Shown here in pieces: positions 12,168 through 24,327 of a stretch of 64,000 nt of DNA; within the stretch, counting starts at the first letter, position 1, and each line of letters starts with the position of its first letter. Origin of the DNA: Phaseolus vulgaris (lineage: Eukaryota > Streptophyta > Magnoliopsida > Fabales > Fabaceae); assembly GCF_000499845.2 (NCBI RefSeq), contig NC_023751.2, positions 33,912,309 through 33,976,308 on the forward strand, written 5' to 3'. Below the pieces are notes generated by a model. It worked only from the letters and a program-made list of their open reading frames with translations, made no database searches and was not told the DNA's origin. Both the position numbers and the translations under genes were made by a program.

Positions 12168-15100
12168 CCCCGCCACAAGCTGGGGAGCAAATATTGATGA
12201 GACCCAGCTTTGAACAAATATTCTTAAAAGATTGAGGACTTAAAGCTTTTGTATAAATATCAGTCAGTTGTCTGTGGTGGAAATGGGAAGCAAATGGATG
12301 AGACCCTTCTTTAATTTTTCCTGGACCACGTGACAATCTATTTCTATATGTTTTGCACGCTCATGAAACACTGGATTTGTTGCAATGTATCTTGCTGAGT
12401 CATTGTCACAGTATAAAAGAGATGGTTGCTCAAAAATGCATTTAGAAATATTGAAGAAGATAAGTTAGCCATTGAACTTCACATGTAATAGTGGTCATTG
12501 CCCTATATTCAGCTTCACAAGAACTCTTTGATATTGTTCCTTGCTTATTTGATTTTCAAGATATGAGAGAATTCCCAAGATACACATTAAAACCAGTTAT
12601 TGATTGTCTTGAATCACTGCAGGTGCCCCAATCACTATCACAAAAGGCTTTGAGATGAACAGAGGTAGTGGAAGAGAAAAATAGACCAAGACTTGGAGCC
12701 CCTTTGATATATCTGAGAATTCTAATCGCTGCATTATAGTGAGCAATTGTAGGCTTAGCAAGAAACTGAGAAAGTTGTTGCACAAAAAATGTTATGTCAG
12801 GTCGGGTATTAGTGAGATACATAAGCCTTCCAATCAATCTTCTGTAGGCTTGAATATTTGTGAAAGGAACACTTCCAGTAGAAGAGAATTTCTCATGATT
12901 ATCAATAGGAGTGGGTGCAGGTTTGTAGGCTAAAAGACATGCATCTGTTAATAATTCCAATGCATATTTCCTTTGATTTACCATTATTCCTGTCTTACTT
13001 CTTGCTACTTCTAAACCAAGAAAATATCTTAAATTCCCAAGATCTTTAATCTTGAATGTTTGATTCAAGGCTTGTTTGATTCGAGCAATCTCTTCTTTAT
13101 CATTTCCTGCCAATATTATATCATCCACATATATCAATAATGCTGTAAAAATCCTTTAGAAGAATTAATGAACAAGGAATGATCATTCATAGATTGAGTA
13201 TATTCCATAGAAAACAAAAATGATGACAGTTTGGCAAACCATTATCTACTGGCTTGCTTAAGGCCATATAAAGCCTTTTTTAGTTTACAAACTTTTCCTG
13301 GTGGAATAGAAGTCAATCCAGGAGGAGCAACCATGTATACATCTTCTTTCAAATCTCCATGTAAAAGGGCATTGTTTATGTCTAATTGTTTCAATTCCCA
13401 ATTATAAATAGAAGCTAAAGAAAGAAACAACCTTATGGTGGTCATCTTTGCTACTGGAGAGAAAGTATCAAGGTAGTCAATGCCTTCTGTTTGTGTATAT
13501 CCCTTTGCCACTAACCTTGCTTTATACCTTTCAATTGTCCCATCAACCGTATATTTTATTTTGAATACCCATTTGCAACCTATGGCAGCTTTGTTCTTAG
13601 GCAGAAGAGCAGTCTCTCAAGACTCTAAAGCAGATATATCACATTGTATAGCTTTTCTCCAACAGTCATGTTTCACATCTTCAGAATAAGTGTTTGGCTC
13701 AACATGTGAAGAAAGAGACATAACAAAAGATTTGTAAGAAGGTGATAAATTTCTATAAGATAAAACAAAATTCAAAGGATATTTAACTCTTGAAGATGTA
13801 CTGGAAACATTAAGATTACAATGATAATCCTTTAAATACTCAGGTGGTCTTTTTATTCTTGTGCTCATTCGGACAGATGGATCTGATTCAAAACTTTGTT
13901 CTATATCATGATTTTCATTGAGGTTTTGGTCTATATGGGAACAATCTACTTCTGAAACCTCAATTTGTGACTCACAATTATTATCATTGTCATTTTCAAC
14001 ATTATCATAAAGTGCATTATCACAAGGTGCAAGAATGGCTTGTGATGGCTGATTTAAGACAGATTGATCTTCAGCAAACAAAATTTGATCATCAATGTCA
14101 GGACTGTTAGTTTCATTAGTAGTATCTTGAACCCTTTGGTATGGAAAAACATGTTCATAAAAGACAACATCTCTAGACACAAAAATTTCTCTTGATTGAA
14201 TATTCAACAAAATATATCATTTTGTCGCCCTTGGAAAACCAATAAAAACACATTTTGATGCTCTTGGATCAAATTTTCTTCTATTTGTTGAAAAAGTGCT
14301 AGCATAACATAAAGAACCAAACACCTTTAATCCATTAAAATTTGCATCAGTTTTGAAAAGCATTTGATGAGGAGAAGAATAGTTTAAAACAGGTATGGGA
14401 AGCATGTTTATAATATGCGCCGCATGTATCACAGAATATGACCAATAAATTTTGGGTAAATGAGATTGTATCATAAGAGCTCTTGCTACATCTAATAAAT
14501 GACCATGTTTCCTTTCAACTATACTATTTTGTTATGGAGTATTGACACATGATGTTTGATGTATTATTCCTTTACTGACAAAAAAATTAGTCATGACAAA
14601 CTCAGTTCCATTATCACTTCTAATTATTTTTATTGTTGTCTCAAACTGTGTTCGAGGTGAAGTAAGGGGTACAAATAAGTGAAGTAAGTTAAGGATCAAT
14701 TTGACATAAATAAGTGAAGTAAGTTAAGGGGTACCTCGACGCCCTTGTAATTTGACATAAATAGGATCAATTTGATGATACGAAGTGAAGTAAGTTAAGG
14801 ATGAACAAATGTGATCAGTAGCACCACTATCAATAATCCAAGAACTAAAAGAAGAAATAAAGTTATTACCAGTTTGTGTTGTCATGTTGGAAGGAATAAC
14901 AGAGACTTGACTAGAAACATTGTCACTGGATTTGACCTGTTGTAAAAAAGCTAACAATGTTTGATACTACTCAAGAGTAAAACCAATTTGTTGATACTCC
15001 ACTTCTGACTTTGAACCTTCGTGATTCTGCTCATTATTGTTAAAATTTGTATTGTGAAAGGCTGCATGACTCTGATGATGGTTCTGATTTTTAAATTTGA

Positions 15101-15412
15101 AATGAGGTGGAAAACCATGCTTTTTATAGCATGTATCAATGGTATGCCCTGTCTTTCCACAATAACTGCAAATTTTGGAAGTATATCCTCCTCCATAGCT
15201 TCCTCTTCCATATCCACCACCCATGCCATAGGTCGTAACATTGTTATTATAACCTCCTTTGCTAGTAGCAATCATTGCCTTGGATTGATCACAAAAAACT
15301 TGTCTCTCTTGTTTGTAATGAGAGAGTAAACTCTATTCAAGGATGAATTATCTGATGAACTAACATGGTAAGGTGAACAAAGATCTTGTGAGGGATCAAC
15401 AACTTCACCCAT
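12127..15412 (-). pseudogene. Degraded copia gag-pol polyprotein
   Basis: Reading from 15412 downward, the frame starts MGEVVDPSQD and soon jumps across a deletion to a gag tail with a CX2CX4HX4C zinc knuckle (about 15170-15129). Then follow an aspartic protease motif (IDSGATDH, about 14835-14812), a partial integrase (14640-14217), a linker rich in acidic residues (14210-13617), reverse transcriptase (13511-12760, with the YVDD catalytic motif near 13133) and the RNase H/C-terminal tail (DSDWG near 12630; HPFASHF and DIYTKAL, 12300-12230). The domains lie in separate frames with stops between them, so no intact protein is made. Function is recognised from family motifs only. Confidence 0.88.
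14677..14800. repeat. Short scrambled duplications at an internal deletion in the copia element
   Basis: The 18-mer AAGTGAAGTAAGTTAAGG occurs at 14677-14694, 14712-14729 and 14783-14800. Fragments of flanking sequence (GATCAATTTGA, TTTGACATAAATA) are also repeated between them. This marks the place where the pre-integrase and zinc-binding part of integrase is missing. Confidence 0.85.
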
Positions 15413-15444
15413 AGATAAATGTAGCAACCAGAGCTCTAATCAGA

Positions 15445-15456
15445 GCTCTGATACCA
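15445..15456 (-). promoter_or_regulatory. Primer-binding site, initiator tRNA-Met type
   Basis: On the minus strand this reads TGGTATCAGAGC, the standard plant Ty1/copia primer-binding site complementary to the 3' end of initiator tRNA-Met. It fixes the orientation of the element and the inner edge of its 5' LTR. Confidence 0.95.
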
Positions 15457-15839
15457 TATTACAAAATAGAACAAAGATGAACAAAAGGGAACAAAGATGA
15501 ACAAAAGAGTAAACTGAAGACAAAGGATATGAGAACGAATACATGAGAGACTTGATACCCTTTTTATAGTGATATGATTTGGTCAAAGAAAAGATAAAAA
15601 CGGGTTTAAAACAATGTGAACACAAGAAAAAAAAGTGAACACAAAAGTAACGATGACACCTTATGTAAAAACAAGACACCCTATGTAAAAACAAGACTAG
15701 TTAAATTAATGGTTACGTTTATGTCTCACTAATCCTTTGATTAATTCAAAATTAATTCATTAATCTTATTTATCGCATGGATGACTCTTGAAAGGTGGAG
15801 AGACACACATGAAAAACACGTGAGTATCCCTAAATTTAA
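15457..15839 (-). repeat. 5' LTR of the copia element (outer edge uncertain)
   Basis: Only the part next to the primer-binding site (about 15457-15545) aligns well with the 3' LTR. The remainder has diverged beyond confident alignment. The outer edge at ~15839 rests on a weak match (GTATCC...TTTAATA) and on giving a length close to the other LTR (about 380 bp). Confidence 0.4.
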
Positions 15840-16615
15840 TAAAAAAACATGTAAAATAGTTACAACCTTCACATGTGTTTGAAAGTAACATGTGCAAGTA
15901 GATACAAAAACATATAAGACCTTCAAAATAATATGTCAAAGGTAAAAACACTTCATGTGACTCTTAATATCCTCTTTGAATGTCTAAATATAAATCCTCT
16001 AGAGTTTTTAAAGTATTATTTGCTTCCTTTAGAATATTCTACAATGTTTAAAAGACTTACATTTTATTATGTCTTTTTATTTAATTTCTAAGCTTGGTGA
16101 TTAATGGTTTAGTCTCTAAATGAAAAACACTGGAAACTTGAGCCCAATACTTCTTTAAAGGATGATATTTCCTTCGAGGCCTCTTTGCCTTCTGTTCATA
16201 TTTGATCGTCAACACCCATGTTCTTAAAGCACTAAATGTTTTATGGGACACAATGACAAAAACAATTCATGGATTCTTAAGGAGGAGAAAAAATGTCCTG
16301 TAAAAATAAATCCCCACTTAAACTATTTAATTCTATGAATATTCTAAAACAAAATTTAAACTTATATTATTAATTAAAGATAACTACTAATTTTATAGGA
16401 ATTAAAATGAAGTAATTTAATTACTTTATTGATATTACTCAATTTTTTTAAAAAGACAAAAGCTTTTAGATTATCTAAAACTTAAAAATTTAATAACCTA
16501 ACATATTTCATTAAAAGGTAACCACTCAATTAAATTAACTAATAAAATTAATCACCTTTTTTTTTATGTCTAATTTGCCTTAACCATTATTATTTTTTCT
16601 TGATAAATCAGTCAC
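15840..16615. other. Intergenic DNA between two retroelement sequences
   Basis: AT-rich, with no recognisable coding frame or RNA gene. I see nothing further to annotate. Confidence 0.5.
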
Positions 16616-16620
16616 TTAAC

Positions 16621-16929
16621 TGTTGGTAATTTTCCCACTAAAACAAAACCCTAACAGAACTACCGGACAAATAATATTGAATAAACAGAGCGGAATAATA
16701 AAAGAGATAAAGAGGAAAAAACACACCCGAAAATTGTTAACGGAGTTCAGCCTGTTTAGGCTAATCTCCGAGCACAACAAAAACCACTCACTTTTATTAT
16801 TATGAGAGAAAATATTACAAATTAGAATATATAACAGTAAAGGAGGAGAGTTTAATTTATAACCCTCAAACTTCCTTCCCAAACAATGAACCCACCGATG
16901 TGAGACTTGAAATTAAGCCAAAATCAACA
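16621..16929 (-). mobile_element. Solo LTR with 5-bp target duplication
   Basis: The 309-bp segment begins TGTTGGTAAT and ends ATCAACA, so both strands have TG...CA termini. It is flanked by identical TTAAC copies (16616-16620 and 16930-16934), as expected for an LTR retrotransposon insertion. On the minus strand it contains a TATA-like TTATAAATTAAA (near 16865) and no polymerase gene lies next to it. It is therefore a solo LTR left by recombination between the two LTRs. It sits only ~225 bp beyond the stop codon of the beta-galactosidase gene and could overlap that gene's 3' end. Copia-type rather than gypsy-type is a guess. Confidence 0.8.
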
Positions 16930-17154
16930 TTAACAATAGTTTAGAACCAACCATCACAGTACACACTAAAACGATTAAATTTTATAAAGGTATATGGGCT
17001 TCATGAATCTTAAGCAAATCCCGAAAGTTTCAAATTTAAAGACTATATATAGACATAATTAAGAACTTAGACGCGAAAATAAACTAAATTGCACCTAAAC
17101 ACCTAAACTAAGTTAGTGATATATATTCAATCACTGATGTTCAAAACAAAAGCC

Positions 17155-20100
17155 CTAACAAACTGCCTCCACAGCAAGTCTCTTCACCATATCTCCACAA
17201 TTTGCTGGCCCGAATGTTTTTTCTGAAACATCAATGATGCATGATTCCTTGCCCACACATGCCTATAAAAATCCCAGAACGAATCAAGTTAATCCATCAT
17301 CATTTCATGCACATCATAATTAGGAAGAAACAAATGAAAATGAATGCAGAAGCTTACATTTTGTACTATGGTCAAAGCATCACTTTTGCTTTCGCAACTT
17401 CCCTTGCTAAATGCTCCACATTCACCTTGTGGGTTGCCAAAACTTGCAAACTTTATATCAGAAATGGGATGTCCATGGCAGGACAATTCCAAAGTCTTGT
17501 TCTCATGAGTGTTTCCACATGCAGACCCAACAGAAACTGTTTGGAAATTCACCAGTGATGGATTCCCACCAATTTCCTCAAACAAAACCATTGTGTTTAG
17601 ACCATCTTGGATAAAGGATCGAGGAACATGGTACCTAGATTAATCCAAACAATGAATCAACAGTTAGACACGTTACAAAAAATTATTAACTTTGGAGAAA
17701 GGGTATAGTGTAGGTATATATAACCAACCATCTCTGTGTAGGCTTGCCACAATTGCTAACACACTTTTTGTCATCATATTCACCACGATAGTCACAAGGG
17801 TCATCACTACAACCATCTTCACTTGCCTCATAACTAGGCCATGTGCGACCAAGATTATGACCATTCACCCAAGCATACCCTTTTCCCATTCCTTGCAAAT
17901 CCACAACAACACCCTCTGATCCAAGAGGAGCTTTGAAAGTGGTCTTAACAATTGCAAACAAAAACATAAACTTTATCAGTTTAACCAAAGAGGGAGCCAA
18001 TTTTATACTATTGAAGAAAAGAAAACAACTTACCTTGTACCAAGTCAACATTCTGTTTGTGGTTAGGTACTCAGATTCCCATTTGGAATCAGAAGCATAA
18101 GAAGAGTCTTCACTGAAGAATTTGTTGTCCCAACCATGCAACCCAACCTTGTAAGACCATTTGTTTGAGGAGAGATCTTTAACAACGGTTTCATCATCTT
18201 TTCTGCTGATTACACTAATGGGTCCAACCAGACCAGTGGGCCATTTATCATAGTTTGGTCCATAGTTCTGTTCCACACATTACCATACATTCTGTCATTG
18301 ACCATTAAAATTTTATGCATGATTGAATCATATGGTCTATAATGATTAACAACACTATACCTGTAGTCCAACAGTTACACTAAGCAAGCTCACAATATTC
18401 TTTCCTGGCTTCAACTTAATCTCAGGCTCAAATATATCGTTGCGGATACCATATGTGGCCCAATGGGAGCCTAAAACCATCAACAAAAATATAGAAACCA
18501 TGTTAACAAAACTATGGTTAACAAAAATCGATATTGAAAGTGTTGTTGGAGATAATATTACCAATATGTTCTCCATTAACGAATGCATGAATTACTTGGC
18601 CACTGCCATTGATGCTAAGAGACATATTATCCGACAAAATTGGATCATTTTGATCAATATCAAGTCTAGCATTGAAAGGAAAAATTGTTAGCAACTTTTG
18701 AACAGAGGAACAAAACAAGACATAAAATTAAGGAGCATGGCATGATTACCTTGTCATGTACCAAAGATAATCACTAGTATCAGAAGCAACTGTTTTTTGA
18801 TCAATAAGTCTTTTTTCGGAGAAATTTCCTTTGCCAAGAAGAGCATCATCAATATTCTCAGCTCTCCACACCCAATTCAAAGCCGTTGGCTCATCTTCTG
18901 CTTTGTTTCTACCCTTTACCATGAGGGAGGTTTGAACATTCACCTGATCATGACAAAATGCATGCACAAATTTAGAACACAGTCATTTATCATAAGAAAC
19001 AGAACAAGCTAGCATTTGGTTAATATTATCAGAATAAAATAGAAGGTTATGATACCTTGGCTGTGTTATACTCTTCAGTTTGACAATCAGGAAGAAGACT
19101 AACAGACCAGGCAGGAATATTATATTTGTTTCCTCTGAATGTGACTGTAGCATCAGTGGTGGTGTTGGTGTTGGTCAAGAAGCAGCTTGATGAATCATTT
19201 GTGGCATACACAGTAGCCTACAAGGTGAAATTTTGTATCATAATAAGTGCTAAAGAAAATATCATAGTCAGGGAATTTGTGCAGTGTTTTTGTATTAATT
19301 TACCTTAACAGAGTGGCCCAAATCAACTTCAGATACGTTTCCATAATTAGTTAGACTATTCTCCATTGATTTCAGAACCCTGTGAAGTTCTTTGAGGTGA
19401 CCCCATTTTGGTTGGGCTATGTTTCCTGCAAATTACAGAAAGGAAAAAATTTACTTCATGGAAATTTGATGTTTGGTGAAAAAAGGAAGACAAAAATGAT
19501 AACTCAAGATGAAAATAAATGCAATTACCAAATTCATCAAGAGGAGCATCGTAATCATATGTGGTAGTAATGTATGGACCACCAGCTGTTCGGCCAAAGT
19601 TAGTTCCACCGTGATACTGAAGAGAAAAAAAATAAGTTATTATATAATGTTACATTTTACATTTGAAAAATGTTATTATATAATGTTACATTTTACTTTA
19701 TAACCATTGCATTTTCATTATTTCAATATAAAATAAATTAATAATGTATTTATACGTGACACCATGTGCAGTATTTTTATTCTTTTTATTTTATTGTTAA
19801 AAATACATGTCCAAAATCTCTTTTTACTTTGTCATTTAAAGTACTAATCAAGTTATTTCATGGGAGTCACTATCTTTTCAATCATGAAAATAATTTTCAG
19901 AAGAAAATATTAGAATTTATTCTCAATTATTCCTAATATAGGAGAGTATGAGATTATTGTATGAGTGTAACATTTATTATATGAATTAGAAGTGGAGTAA
20001 AATTCACATCACAAAATAATCAATTAAAACTTGTACATAGCAAAAGTATTTTTTAAGCTATAAAAACTGAAAAATCCAAATATAAATAATCTTAATATTT

Positions 20101-21730
20101 GTGATTGTGTAGTGAAAATATATTTTATCCCAAAAAAACTCTATAAATACAAGAGATTTTGAAGATTTATGATTTAAAGTTGGATATATTTACCATATAG
20201 TAGTTTTGGAATGTGCCACCTGATTGAAAAAACCTAGCCACAGAATAGGCAACATCTTCAGCAGTTCTATGTGGATCTTTGCTACCCCAGTTCTTGAACC
20301 TGAAAATCGCAAAACAAATTTAACAACAAGCCTTTTGAATATCAAAATGTGGGTTTTTCTTTGTGCACCTGTCAAAATTTCTCTTTGCACCTCATTAACT
20401 AGGTAAAAAGACCAAAATACCCCATTTAATTTCTTATCATTCCGAAATTCAGGAGCATAAAATTTTGTTTCAGAAATTCTGTTCCAGAAATATATTTTAT
20501 GAATTTTTGGAAAGTAGAAAACACTCTGAAAAAAAAAATCTAAAAGTCATTTTTAAAAGGGGTAAAACAGTCTTTTTCAAAATTGATAAATACAGGGAGG
20601 AATTTGTTGGGGGTACAGGAAGAAATAACCCCAAAATGTTGATCTAGTATGTTTAAACCTACCAGCCAACCCAATTTTCGGTCCACATCTTTGGGCTGTT
20701 AGGGTTATTGGGCTCGAAGTCGTGACAATACCAACCATTGCAAGTATTGATCTAACATTCAATCATATGAAGAGAAAAAAAATTATTAGCTTCAACCTTT
20801 CAAGAAAAAAGTAAAAAAAAAAAATATAAGAAGCATATAAATAAGAAAATGTACCATTGGTTGAGGGGCATCTGATTGTTGGCACATGATCCATGGAACA
20901 TCAATGTTGAAGGAGTCAGCCATCTTTGCACACCAATCTATATAAGCTTTTCCAGCATCCCCATAACTTGACATCACATTCCCATATTCATTCTCAATCT
21001 TTTTTACATATCATTCAAAAATCAATTAGTAAATACATACTTTCAACATAACACAAAAAAATTATATTTGAAATTTTCATATAAACCTAATTATTTTTTT
21101 TAGAAAACAAACTTTTAATTCCATAAAACTAATTTTAAAAAAATCCTTATATTTATTTATATATTATAATACTTAACCATCCTCAATAGAATAATTTTTC
21201 AAAAATGACAGACGATTATGTATAATCTCTAAAATATAAAATACTCTAAAATATAAGACATTCTAAATATAAGACATAAATACACGAATCTATATATTAT
21301 ATAATTATGAATTATATAAATTAATAATAAAGATTTATATGCAGTATATTTTAGTCTTTTAGTAGAAAAATGTTTTTTATCATGATTTAAATTTTTTTCT
21401 TTATTTTTATATTTATAATAAAATTTTATATAATAAATTTAAGTTTTTAGAAAATAATGTATTTTTTTTTTAAATGGTGTTAAAACATGTTATAACCAAT
21501 ATTCTTACATACATGTCCAATAATGATGTATTATAATGATGTATTATGTAAGAATAATGGTATAATGTAAGAGGATAGAGAAACTAAGGAATAAGGTACC
21601 TGAGAAATAATTATGGGTCCTCCTTCAGAGGCAAACAATTTCTCTTTTCTGACCATGTCCACAATGAGAGTAGTGAAATTTTGCATTGCATTCTATCAAT
21701 TCAAAATTAATTTTAAAAAAAGTAAGATAA

Positions 21731-21776
<46 letters not shown>

Positions 21777-22468
21777 TGTAAAAAAAATCCCAAAATATAC
21801 CATAGAAATTTTTATAAAAAAAAAATACCATGAAAACTTGATTTGCCGTCCGAATCTGGACACCAGGAAGATTGTAAACCCACACAGGAATCCCTCTAAG
21901 TAAATGAAGATTTGATAATTAATTAAAAATGTTATTACGTAACTAAAGTAATTATGAAGTTAAACCAAATGAATTACCCATAATCCCATTCGGCACAGAC
22001 ATAGGGACCAATACGAAGAACAGCATAAAGGCCTTCGTCTTGAATGGTCTTCAGAAACCTAATGAGATCGTTTCTGCCATTGAAATCATATTCACCACGA
22101 ACACCTTCATGTGCATTCCAGAACACATATGTTTCAATAGCATCTAACCCTCCTTCTTTTGCTTTCTTTATCAAATCAGGCCACATCTAGTTAAAATGCA
22201 TAATGTTAACAAATAATCATCATCTTCATGTCAACAATGCCATTGTAGAATCACAGATATGAAAATTAAGAATAACAGTGTTGAAGTGTTGAACAACAAC
22301 CCCTGGTGTGCTTCTAGGGTAATGAATTGATCCAGATATTAGCACCCTCCTTTTCCCATCAATTTTTATGGCTCTTCCATCATGACTCACTTCAACGCCA
22401 TTGATGCTGTGTAGCAAGAAGCTCACAAAACAAGTCAACACAAAAGCTTTCTGAGGAGACATAGCCAT
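17155..22468 (-). CDS. Beta-galactosidase, glycoside hydrolase family 35, with SUEL lectin domain (BGAL7/15-like)
   Basis: Seventeen exons join in frame to 829 residues with no internal stop, all with GT/AG splice sites: 22301-22468, 21978-22186, 21829-21895, 21600-21692, 20855-20998, 20663-20751, 20194-20299, 19529-19616, 19304-19425, 19056-19217, 18750-18943, 18562-18665, 18361-18470, 18034-18267, 17729-17943, 17358-17634, 17155-17262. Residues 1-24 are a signal peptide, so the enzyme enters the secretory path and acts in the cell wall. The GH35 signature [13 protein letters not shown] spans exons 4-5, with Glu183 the acid/base; Glu252 in WTENW is the expected nucleophile. The catalytic barrel runs to about residue 340, followed by beta domains and a C-terminal cysteine-rich SUEL galactose-binding lectin domain (about 741-829). 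Such enzymes remove terminal beta-galactose from wall polymers such as pectic galactan or arabinogalactan. Length and sequence match my memory of Arabidopsis BGAL7 and BGAL15. Introns carry a (TA)n tract and a MITE. Confidence 0.95.
20351..20631. mobile_element. MITE in intron 6 of the beta-galactosidase gene
   Basis: A 281-bp insertion with imperfect terminal inverted repeats (GGGTTTTTCTTTGTGCACC against GGGTTATTTCTTCCTGTACC), flanked by the 8-bp direct repeat CAAAATGT (20343-20350 and 20632-20639). An 8-bp target duplication points to the hAT superfamily. It carries no gene and makes up about 280 of the intron's 363 bp. The TTCTTCCTG(C/T)ACC terminal motif is shared with the insertions in the JAZ relic near 54-55 kb. 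Confidence 0.75.
21738..21772. repeat. (TA)n microsatellite in intron 3 of the beta-galactosidase gene
   Basis: About 17 TA units between exons 3 and 4, likely polymorphic. It does not disturb the splice sites at 21828 and 21693. Confidence 0.95.
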
Positions 22469-22516
22469 GTTTCTAGAATTTCAATTTGGTTCTGAGTTTT
22501 GGAGAGTTTATCTCTC

Positions 22517-22524
22517 TTTATATA
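22517..22524 (-). promoter_or_regulatory. TATA box of the beta-galactosidase gene
   Basis: The minus strand reads TATATAAA followed by GAGAGA, about 50 bp above the ATG at 22468. This predicts a short 5' leader of about 20 nt. Confidence 0.7.
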
Positions 22525-24327
22525 GTGCAATTATCATGGTGAAGGTTGAATGTTACTTATCTCTTTAACTAGGTTTATCTTTAGTTTACTAGTCGTTACA
22601 TAACCCTAACTGTAATTTGTCTGTTAAAATATGAAAAAGAGAAAAAATGGATTCCCCAGCAGCTTTTACTTCTTATTATAACTCCTTTTAGGGTTTAGTT
22701 AATGCGACAACAATAATTTTACATTAGTGAGTTTGGATTTTAACAAAATTTTGTTCTTGTAACAGCTTTATTTGTTTGTGTAAAAAATAAAATAAAATTT
22801 ATCTCAATAGAATTTGAACCCAAGATCATAATAATAACTTAACTTGCAACTTTGTTTAGACAATATAGATAAATAATATCTAATATAAATCATACCTATA
22901 TACAATTATTTCAAAAATAAATTATTTTTTATTTTTTAAATTAATATTAAGGGATGTTATGAATTTTACAGTCTAGTATAAAAAAATAAGATTTTTTTTT
23001 AACATATAATTATTAAGGTAAGGTTGGAATTAAAAAAAAAAAAAGAACTGTGGAGAGGTAGAAAGAATTTGTTTTTTTTTTCAAAATAAAATTTCACTAC
23101 ATTTTGTTTGACAGCATGATTTTCAAAAGAAAAAAGTTTAATTGCCTAGCAAGTATGATTTTAATTTGAGGTCAGAATTTGCTCGGTTTTTATTCTGCTG
23201 CACTGACGTTAAAAAATTGAACGAAATTTCGTTTTTCAAAAAAACTAACTCTGGCTAGATTTTCATTTAAAACAACAAAAAAGAAAGAAAAATAAAAAAT
23301 TCAAAAGAAATAATTATAAAAATTATAAAAGTATTTTATAACCTTCAGGCTTCAAAACCAATTTTTTAATTCAATTAAATTATTGAATATAATTAATATT
23401 AAGGGATTGTTACATATATTCTTTAAATATAATAAAATTTATTTACTTACTAAAGAATAAAAGTTAGAAAATCTAGTTGTAATTTAAATTAATAAAATAA
23501 GTGGATATATAATTATTTATGAATTTAATTAAAAATTTAAAATATACATACTTAAGAAAAAAAATATTGTCATATTTTGTTTGCAATATTTAATTGATTT
23601 AAGATATATACTTTTCTTATCCTTCATGATATTTTTAATTTAATAAATAATTTTAATTCAATAAAATAAGTGTTAAGATATAGTTTGATAAAATTGAAAC
23701 TTAAATTATTTTTTAAATAATTTTTTTCTTAAATATAAATATTTTTTTAACTTATTAATTTTAATAAATTCTATTGATACTATAAATTAAAAATGTATTT
23801 TTACATTTTTTATTTTTATCTAATGACATCCGTACAATTTAATTTATTATCATTAAAATAAATCAAATATAAAATTTAAATGTAAAGATAGATTACTTTA
23901 AAAAGTGTTAAGTATATATTTATTACATTATTTTGAAAGATTATTAATAATATGATAACTTTTTTTTTTGTTTAAGCACAACTATGTATTATTGAAAATA
24001 TGAATTTTTTATATGATGAACATTGTGATAGAAACATAATAAATATTTGAAATTATTCAACTGTGAAAAAAAAATCATCATAAACATTAAATTTAGATTA
24101 TAGTTTAAATTAATAATTTAGGTTAGTATTATAAATATACATTTTTTATTAATATATTAGTAGTTATTGTTATATTCTGAAATTATTGATAACCTAAAAT
24201 GAATTTTTTACATGAATATTAGAAATTAAATTACAAAACAATATTAAAAACAAAAGAAAAATCATTAAAATATAACATGATAGTGAACCATTAGAAAAAA
24301 CTAGTAACTCAGATTAATTTCAAACTA
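22525..24327. other. AT-rich intergenic region
   Basis: The first few hundred bases hold the upstream region of the beta-galactosidase gene. The rest is A/T runs without recognisable coding or RNA genes. Confidence 0.5.

Larger units (their letters stand above)
11791..15839 (-). mobile_element. Internally deleted Ty1/copia LTR retrotransposon
   Basis: The element reads on the minus strand. Its order is 5' LTR (right), tRNA-Met primer-binding site (15445-15456), gag remnant with zinc knuckle, protease, partial integrase, reverse transcriptase, RNase H, polypurine-like tract (GTGGCGGGG, about 12168-12176) and 3' LTR (left). This is the copia order, with integrase before reverse transcriptase. 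The first ~90 bp inside each inner LTR edge are clearly related (AAAGAGTAAACTGAAGACAAA in both), but the rest has diverged strongly. Several frameshifts, stops and two internal deletions (most of gag; the start of integrase) make it non-functional. The right boundary is the least certain. No target duplication was found. Confidence 0.88.

Noticed and set aside
15445..15456. Possible tRNA gene at the tRNA-Met-like sequence (also at 37268-37280)
   Set aside because: Only the 12-13 bases complementary to the tRNA 3' end are present, next to LTRs; no cloverleaf or A/B boxes.
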